Shown one piece after another: positions 56,669 to 64,000 of a DNA stretch of 64,000 bases. Location: assembly GCA_916048095.2 (NCBI GenBank), contig OU696589.1:3727448-3791447 (forward strand). Reading direction: 5' to 3'. How positions within the stretch are numbered: the first letter of the stretch is position 1; each line of letters begins with the position of its first letter. Made by a program: the position numbers and the translations under genes. The notes below the pieces were generated by a model. The model did not search any database. It saw nothing but the letters and a program-made list of their open reading frames with translations, and was not told the origin of the DNA. The stretch is from Sacculina carcini. Taxonomy: Eukaryota; Arthropoda; Thecostraca; Sacculinidae.

Positions 56669-58009
56669 TCATCGTGAACTACATTGTTGTCGTTGTACGT
56701 CCTCCAGCATAGCCAGTACCTCTGATTGATCAACGTCGGTATCATACTGTGAGCACCGTCTCAATACACGCACGTGTTGCGTCGACAGCGATACGCCCAA
56801 AACGCCTAGTGGCAGTCGCCAGCCGAAGGGAGGCAGTTCGAAATCGGGAAATAAGAGGCGGCGGCACAGTACGGCCATGTTGGAGCCGACGGAGACGGCA
56901 TCGCACACGCCGGCGTCCAAGCGACATCGTCCAGAGCAGTCAAAGAAGTCGCACTGTTCGTGCTGAGTGCACGCGGTGGCGGTCTGCGTCGCGGCCAGAC
57001 GAGAAGCGGACATCACCGCGTCAAGATCAACATAACGCCAACGATATCCTGTGTCAATCCCACCTGCATCTCCTCCGAACATTTCCTCCTCGTCGTCAAC
57101 ATGTTCCTCATACTGTCCGACACTCTTGCTGTTGATGTTTTTCAAGTTGTCTGGCCGAGCGGCTTCATAGATGCTATTGTTGCTTTTGTTCAAGTCCCTC
57201 AGCTTCTCAGGCATACTGATGTCATCGACCTGACCAAAATTGTGAGTCCAGCCAAAATGCTGCCACTTGAAATCGCACAGCCGCAACGGACCTGTCGGCA
57301 AAGAATCCAGCCGCCGCAAGTAGCGACCGATGGCTAGCACGTGCGAGGCGGCCGAACATCGACTCAACAATGGCACCAGCTCGTGCAACATGCCGGAGAA
57401 CGGCGTGTGAACGTGGGATAGCACGAAGGCGTCACCGCAAGTGCCCAGCACGCGAGGAAACACCCGTCGCCCGGCGTAGAGCATCGACAAGCGGAATTCG
57501 TCCACATGTGCCAGTCTAATGGACTGCTTCATGCTGGCACAGCGGACGGCTGCGGTAGCACTGGTGCTCGAGTCATTGAGTTCAAGCCAAGGCCACAAGA
57601 TGGCGCTGGCAGTGGTCTCAGCAACGCCAAGCCAACTAGACAACGAAGTGTTAAACAGATCTATTGACAAGGCACTGTCAAGAATCTGTTCGTACGCAGT
57701 CGGCGAGCAGTCAAACGAATCTAGGAGCTCATCCAGATCCGGCCGTTCAGTTAAGTCGGGTATTTTGAGAACTGCCAGGCGACCGTTGGCCCGAACGAGA
57801 CGCACCAGTTGTTTTGAGGCGTGAAAATAAAAGTCATCCGACGCGCTCGAGTTACAAACGGCATCACACACATTGCCGATAAGAATTGGCGAATGACATA
57901 TGCGCTGAAGAGCCGGCGACTCAGACACATTCAGCAAAGGAACGCCGGCAAATTGAACGGCCACCAAAGCCACAGCCAAAGGGATAACCGCGCTCAAAAC
58001 CCGGCACAT
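56669..58009 (-). CDS. DIPK1/FAM69-type divergent protein kinase-like protein, intronless
   Basis: 446 aa from the ATG at 58009. An N-terminal hydrophobic segment (VIPLAVALVAVQFAGVPLL) should be a signal peptide or anchor. The kinase-like core includes LRLCDFKWQHFGWT (catalytic-loop position) and YVDLDAVMSASRL (DFG-like position). It also has the family's Cys-rich stretch CTQHEQCDFFDCSGRC followed by NMAVLCRRL, as in human FAM69A/B/C. The family resides in the ER/secretory lumen; catalytic activity of most members is uncertain. Between the two core motifs is a loop insert of about 55 residues with Asn- and Glu/Asp-rich runs, part of which resembles the 3' end of the second LINE (57125-57166). 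It is head to head with GCN2. Confidence 0.85.
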   Translation of the reverse strand: MCRVLSAVIPLAVALVAVQFAGVPLLNVSESPALQRICHSPILIGNVCDAVCNSSASDDFYFHASKQLVRLVRANGRLAVLKIPDLTERPDLDELLDSFDCSPTAYEQILDSALSIDLFNTSLSSWLGVAETTASAILWPWLELNDSSTSATAAVRCASMKQSIRLAHVDEFRLSMLYAGRRVFPRVLGTCGDAFVLSHVHTPFSGMLHELVPLLSRCSAASHVLAIGRYLRRLDSLPTGPLRLCDFKWQHFGWTHNFGQVDDISMPEKLRDLNKSNNSIYEAARPDNLKNINSKSVGQYEEHVDDEEEMFGGDAGGIDTGYRWRYVDLDAVMSASRLAATQTATACTQHEQCDFFDCSGRCRLDAGVCDAVSVGSNMAVLCRRLLFPDFELPPFGWRLPLGVLGVSLSTQHVRVLRRCSQYDTDVDQSEVLAMLEDVQRQQCSSR

Positions 58010-58745
58010 GATAACCGAACTCAGACCTCATCTACTGTCAGTTTGATCCCACATTGAAGCGAATCTAGCAGTAGCCAAAACAGAAAGCACTATATTAATT
58101 AAATACAAATGGGTAGAAACAAAAATACCGCCCAAATAGCGCAATTATATGGCGACATGGTACAAGAATTGAGTAGAAGAACATATTCCGAATAGCAAAA
58201 AACGAATGTAAATAATGTTATATGATTCATTACAACGCCATCACATGTCTACTGCAGTGGCAAAGAGCTGAGAATCTAAACAATACGTCGGAACATACCT
58301 GTGTAGAGCGTTTCTCTGGATGGCTGAACTCTCGGAGATGATCCGGATTTTTCCTGTAGCAGCTAGAACCATATTTGCACGGTCTTTTACTGGCACACTC
58401 AGCCATCTCTTCACTGTCAACAATGAATCCTAAAAACTACACACCCTTCTGAGTCTCCAAAATATTGAAAATTCACTATAGATACACAACGAAACAAAAA
58501 CACATTCAGATCCTCATGAGCACATCGGTGGCCCATTTAATTTTAAACCATTTATATAAGATATAGTGGATTCTTGATATTTTTCGTCATAAACTACGCC
58601 TCGAAGACAGTTATGGAATATTTATCAACGACGTGCAATGTGAGACTGGTGTTCAGTAACAATTATGTTTATAGTTTATGCATTAATTTATATCGTAGAC
58701 TAAAGAGGCGTAGTATTCCGTTTAGTTTGTTTTTAAAGTTGACAG
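58010..58745. promoter_or_regulatory. Divergent intergenic region between the DIPK1-like gene and GCN2
   Basis: 736 bases separate two start codons pointing away from each other, so both promoters must lie here unless upstream non-coding exons exist. It is AT-rich with no TATA box or repeat that I would defend. Confidence 0.5.
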
Positions 58746-61700
58746 ATGACAGATGATGAGTACAGGCAAAGGCAAGATGATGAGGTTCTCGCCATTTCTG
58801 CCATGTATCCTGACCAACTCGAAGATGTTCGCAATAAGGATGCCTGGAACGTTTGGAGGCCACCACATGTGATTGTGCGTGTCTCAGACGCGGAAGAGGA
58901 TGACGCAGGGCGTTCGATAAAAGTTGAAGTGAAAATGAAGGATAAATATCCTGATGTATTACCCGATATAAGTTTGATAGATGCGTGTGGCTTGTCGGAC
59001 GCCGACGTTAACCAATTGAAGCAGAAACTGTTGGATCTTGCTCGTGCTCGCCTCGGTCAGGAGATGGTCATGGACTTGGTCGGCTTAACGTCCGAGTTTC
59101 TGGTCAACGTCGACCGACCTGTGTTCCGCTCGCTGCATGAAGAGAACGTCTACCACGAACGACGCGCCGAGGCCGACGTCATCGAGTGTAGGCAGAAACA
59201 GTTGGAAAGCGAGAGTGCCGCTGTTGAGCGAAGACGACAGGAGGTGCTTCTCGTACAGGAGGAACGAGCGCGCGAGATGAAGAAACACAGACGGCGAGCG
59301 AAAACTTCGGCTGTCAGCGGAAATGAGGTCGCGTCAGCAAGTCATTCGGACGGCCAGGATGCATCGCACGCTGGCGCCGATTTTCCGCGCGTGCGCACTA
59401 TCAGCTTCGAGTCTCGCGGCCAGCAGAAGTTAGTATGCAGTCGATTGGACGGGCCAACTGACCGCGGCAGTCTACTCTATCTGGGCATTGATAGCATCAC
59501 CGGCGCTGCGTACAGAGTGCAGCAGTTTGCACTGAAAATCAGCGCGCCGACGAAGCGCAAGAGCAAACGCGACGGCGATGCAGCGAGCAAAGATCGTAAG
59601 GCTATCGCCGAACATATGGCTTCGTTTGAACGCGAACTCAGCACGCTGGCGAAACTCAATCACGCCAACCTGATTGGCTACGTCAACCTGGCTCTGGTAG
59701 AGGAAACTGACGGCGCGACCTTGTCGATATTCATTCTGCACGAGTGGGCGCAGGCACTAGAGCTGACGTCATTCTTGCGACCAGATAGTGCCATATCGCC
59801 GGCACAGGTGCGCAGTGTAGCGACCGACTTGTGTACGGCGCTGTCGCATCTACACGCTCGCGACATTCTGCATCGCGATCTGCGTTGCGGCAGCGTGCTT
59901 CTGTGCTCCGATGGACGCACGCGCCTTGCCGATTTTTCACTGTGCGCCCATGTCACTGATGCCATCCGTCGCGTGGGCTCTTCATCAGCGGCGGCGGCGA
60001 GTCGCGGGGTCGAAGTGTATCCGACCAGTGGTCCGCGCGGTGGCAAGCGCGCCGACGTACACCGGCTCGGCGTCGTGTTGGCGGCGACGCTGCAGGGACG
60101 ACCGGTAGGTGGCGCCCGGGAGCCGTGCGTGCCGTCGGGTCTGCCGGCGCCGCTGGCCGACTTTCTGCAGCGCTGTCTGGCGCGCGACGAGCAGAGCCGC
60201 TGGACGGCCGAGCAGCTGCTGGAGCACGGCTTTCTCAAGCAGCAGCTGCCGTCGACGGTGAAGTGTGTCGCCGCCGCTCCGGCTCACGAGGTCGGCAAGG
60301 AAGAGGCGGCGGCGGCGGCAGGTCAGACCGTCGGCGAACCGACTGGCGACGCTCTCGCTTTGCTCCAACCGACGGCGGCACTGTTCGAATTGGGCTGCAG
60401 TGATCGATTGCACAGCGAGTACGACGTGCTGGAACAGGCCGGTCAGGGCGGCTACGGCAGTGTGATTAAGGTGCGTCACAAACTGGACGGCCAGTTGTAC
60501 GCCATCAAACAGGTGGTGCTCGACCCACGGCGGCCCAAGGAGTGTCAGAAGATTGTCAAAGAAGCGATTGTTTTGTCGCGACTGCAGCACGACAATGTGG
60601 TGCGCTATTTCTCGGCGTGGATGGGCAGTGTCAGTCTGGATAGTGTGGGCGCCTCAACAGCGCCGTCTGATGATGGCGCCAGACAATCATCAACCGGAGA
60701 GAAGCGGCCGGAAGGCGTCTCGGAAGTTGCCGCGTGTTCGGGGACGGCCGGCTGCGACAGGGCGGTGGTCACGTCGTTGTCGTCTCGCTGGAACACTTCG
60801 TCGCGTCACGCTCATTCACACCTGCACACGGCCGGCTCCACTTCTTCATCCAGCGACTCGGACGATTCTGGAGCATGGTGCCCGGCGCCGGCGGCTGCTT
60901 GTGAGCCATCCGGCGATTCAGTGGTATTCGAACGAGCAACAGACGATGGTTCAGCGTATGACCAACAGCAGGGCGAACATTGCAGCGGAGTACAGCGTCC
61001 GATTAATGCTGATTCTTGCTCACAAGAAGTTCCCGTCCGCGAGCTGCAGTATCTGTTTATTCAGATGGAGTTTTGTGAGCGCAAAACCCTGCGCACGGCC
61101 ATCGGCGACGGTTTACATGCCGACCACCAGCGCATTTGGAGGTTGTATCGCGAGATCCTCGAGGGGCTGCACTACATTCACCGCCAAGGCTTGATTCATC
61201 GCGATCTCAAGCCGGACAACATCTTTCTACAGTACACGGCCGGACGACACGATCTGCGCGTCAAACTCGGCGATTTCGGTCTGGCCGTGTCCAAGGGACG
61301 GCGCGCTGTTGCCGGATCGACGGTGGATTTGGCCCCCGAAGGCGCTTCCGTTGGGGCGCTCAACGACCTCAACTCAACGACCGCTTGCGAGCGGTCGCAG
61401 ACGGCGGCGATTGCTGACGCGTTCGAGTGCACCGGTTACGCAGGTGTCGGAACGGCGCACTATCGCGCTCCGGAGCTGTGTTCCGGCGCATCGACCGGCG
61501 GCGGTGGCGGAGGGGTGCGCCACTACACCAACAAGGTCGACATCTACAGTTTGGGCGTGATTTTTTTCGAGATGTGTCACTGTGCGTTCGCCACGCTTGC
61601 CGAACGTCACGGCGTGCTCGAGCGATTGCGGCAGCCGCAGCCGGCCTTGCCTGAAGACGCGGCGCGCTGGCTCTCCGACCAGCAGACACAGCTGGTTAGC

Positions 61701-64000
61701 TGGATGTTGCGTCACGAGCCGGCAATGCGGCCGACGGCCGGCGAGTTGCTTGTCAGTGATCTGGTGCCGCCGCACTCACGCGACGAGGCCATCTTCGACG
61801 AACGGCTGCGACAGGCTCTCGGTCAGCCTGCTAGCGCTCGTTTCCGTCGACTGGTGGACGCGTGCTTCGCCCGCCGGCAGTGCGGTGCGGCCGATGAGCT
61901 ATACGACTCCGGCGTGCCGCGGGACGTACCCTCGCCGGTCGACGCAGAGCTGGTGGACTCCATTTGCCGGCGTCTGGCGGTCGTTTTTACACAGTTCGGC
62001 GCGTCTGCCGTTCGTTTGCCACTGCTGATGCCGGCTACTTCGGCGGCGGCGGCGGCGTCCGGCGATTTGACGGACGAGCACGTTGAGACGCTGATGAGCG
62101 GCGACGGCGTGCTGTTGCAGTTGGCTCGATGTCTGCGCGTGCCGCTGGCGCGTCTGCTTGGCCGCACGGCCGCACCGCCCGGCCGTCGCTTCGCCGTCGC
62201 GCCGGTGTATATGCGGCGACGGCCGGGGGCGTCGCATCCGCGCCAGCGTCTCGAGGCTGTGTTTTCGGTGTCGGCGCCGGCGCAGTGCGAGTCGGCCGCC
62301 GTTCTAGCCGACGCCGAGCTGGTGGCAGTGGCCGGCGCGTGTCTGGCCGCGCTGCCGCCGCTGTCGCAAGGTAGCGGCTTCACTTTGAGCATCAGCCACA
62401 CGACGCTGATGGAGGCGGCTTTGGTTGCGGCGCACGTCACGCCGTCGCAGTGGCCCGCGTTGCTGGCGGATTTAGGCCGGCATCAGCGCTACAACAGCGC
62501 CGAACAGGTAGATGACTCTGCTTGTATATCATTCTGTTTTTGTTCTGACTTTCTAACTAACTTCGACTGTTTTTGTTCTGACTTTCTTCTTATTTATTTT
62601 CAACTGTATTGACACTGTTTGGAGTTATCTACTACAATGCGAAAATAATTGAATTATATCTAATCAATTTTCAGTTGAATTGATTGTACACTTTTTTGAT
62701 AATATGCCTTGTTTGGATTAAACCATATTTTCCACCCAGCGATTTAGTTGCTAACAATTAATCGAGTGCCGTCTGAAGTTTTTGTCAACTTTGACGCGCA
62801 CAGATTCAAAGCGTGCTCGAAAATTACGGCTTGTCGCGCAAGACGTGCGTCTCACTGGCGGCTTTACTGAGCACGCGCTGTGCCGTGTCCGGTGTGATGG
62901 CAGCGTTCAAGGGGCGTGGTCAGGCCTACGAAATGTGTCGTCCAGCAGTGCGTCACTTGGAGGCGGTGGTTGGCTACGCCCAGACGCTCGGGGTCACTTG
63001 TGAAATTCAAGTTCATATTGGTGTGTCGCTCGTTATTCTAGTGTAATTACAGTATTTTCCCCTATTGGGTGTAATTTTTCACTTTAAAAATATGGGGCCT
63101 CTTATGCATGGGAGTAATTCTCTTGGCACCAGCATATACCTTTTACAGAATGTTTGCCTAAAAACTGAAGGGACCATGGGAAAACACTATATCCCGTTTA
63201 GTTTTCAGTAATCTACCCTCTATAATGATGCTGTTCCACCGAACCTCTATCTCAAAGCAGGGTTATCTTGTTCCATTTTCAAGTGGATTTTCGCATTGGT
63301 GTGCCGAGTTATCTATCTCTTCCAAGTACTGCTCTCTATATTATCGCCGTTCGTGACAGAAACCCCTGATATGTATGTATGTGTATGAGTTGCCTCACAT
63401 TTTGCATGGTTCTGTTATGTTAGAATTCACGGTCAGCTTATGTACAGGCCGCATCGGACCACAATATGTAGTATATGTAGGTGTGTGTGTGTGATTGATG
63501 CTACACACCGGTTTGAATGGCGGCACCGATGACAGGTTTGATTGTGGGCGGCGCCGAGCACGAGCACTTTGGCGGCGGCGTGCTGGTACAGCTGGCTCGG
63601 TCGCGCCGTCCTGCCGCTGCCGGCAGCACTTCCCAAGGCGCCTCGCTGGCTGTCTCGGCCGGCCTGGAAGTGCTGGCGGCCGGCGGACGCTGCGACCGGC
63701 TGCTGTCGCGATTCTGGCACCTGCGACCGCGTCGCTGCGCGTCCGCCCTGCCGCCGCCGCCGTTCCTCTGTCTCACCGTGTTTGTCGAGCGATGTGTTGC
63801 CGCCGTGTGTGCCGAATCCTCGTCCTGTCCAGTAGCAGCAGCGACGGCGGCCGTGTCGCCGTTCCACGCGGTGGTGACGGACGGCGGCGGTGACCGGTGC
63901 GTCACGCTGCGTCAATTGGCCGTGGCGAGTCGGCTGCGTGCGTGCGGCCTGTGCGTCTACGTGTATCTCAGCGACGGCACGACAGCGGGTGGCGGCGGTG
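58746..64000 (+). CDS. EIF2AK4: GCN2 (EIF2AK4) eIF2-alpha kinase, 3' end beyond the window
   Basis: Exons visible are 58746-62507, 62804-63020 and 63536 to the edge, with phases 0 and 1 matching at the two junctions. An RWD domain (about residues 1-125; AISAMYPDQLEDV, KYPDVLP) binds GCN1 in the family. A charged coiled linker precedes a pseudokinase (about 230-510) with HRDLRCGSVLL and ADFSL instead of DFG. The active kinase (about 560-1010) has GQGGYGSV, YAIKQV, HRDLKPDNIFL, GDFGLAV and HYRAPEL, with the long N-lobe insert typical of eIF2-alpha kinases. The histidyl-tRNA-synthetase-like domain starts near 1030 and continues in exons 2 and 3. GCN2 senses uncharged tRNA and stalled ribosomes. 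Most of the coding part lies in one 3.8-kb exon, unusual for this family. Confidence 0.95.
63021..63535 (+). other. GCN2 intron 2
   Basis: GT-AG intron in phase 1. It is AT-rich with a short GT tract before the acceptor (GATGACAG|GT). Nothing else seen. Confidence 0.7.

Overview
The window is eukaryotic nuclear DNA from an invertebrate metazoan. Its genes have GT-AG introns, proteins of animal-specific families (a two-pore K+ channel, CREBRF/REPTOR, HPF1, a CPVL-like carboxypeptidase, a DIPK1/FAM69 protein and GCN2), GC-rich exons set in AC/GT- and TA-microsatellite-rich introns, and many transposable elements. I cannot name the species. MADF proteins and a short TTAGG-like tract would fit an arthropod or related protostome, but this is weak evidence.

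Host genes from left to right: (1) a K2P potassium channel, + strand, 1061-2896, two exons; (2) a CREBRF/REPTOR-type bZIP gene, - strand, eight coding exons between 16326 and 4756, with its 5' end not found; (3) an HPF1 gene (the PARP1/2 cofactor), - strand, six coding exons between 52436 and 31747, split by a 17.6-kb intron; (4) a serine carboxypeptidase, - strand, 55538-54153, intronless; (5) a DIPK1-like kinase-fold protein, - strand, 58009-56669, intronless; (6) GCN2 (EIF2AK4), + strand, 58746 to beyond the right edge. DIPK1 and GCN2 are head to head 0.74 kb apart. GCN2 and REPTOR/CREBRF both belong to nutrient-stress signalling, but they are not adjacent and I infer nothing from that.

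The most unusual part is the large HPF1 intron (32408-49974), which holds a transposon nest at least three levels deep. A PIF/Harbinger-like DNA transposon (about 33.3-49.9 kb) carries an intact-looking two-exon MADF-BESS gene on + and a damaged transposase on -. The MADF intron holds a degenerate PHD-finger LINE. The endonuclease region of that LINE is interrupted by three copies of a second LINE, here called A, B and C. Copy A appears full length: directly after the target-site sequence it begins with a segment that folds on paper as a hepatitis-delta-like self-cleaving ribozyme. It then encodes one 1243-aa protein with an N-terminal 2A-like motif, a PHD finger, an AP endonuclease, a reverse transcriptase and a C-terminal zinc motif. 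All three copies end in (AAC)n and sit in or beside AAC repeats, which suggests targeting to AAC microsatellites or to the element's own tail.

The 16.3-31.7 kb interval between REPTOR/CREBRF and HPF1 has no recognised host gene. It holds tRNA-derived SINEs, hAT-, Merlin- and Harbinger-type deletion derivatives (several with exact target duplications, one with an empty-site paralogue at 31.4 kb), CR1-like 3' fragments and a 596-bp uninterrupted (GT)n tract. All functional calls come from reading protein motifs and splice signals by eye; no search was run.
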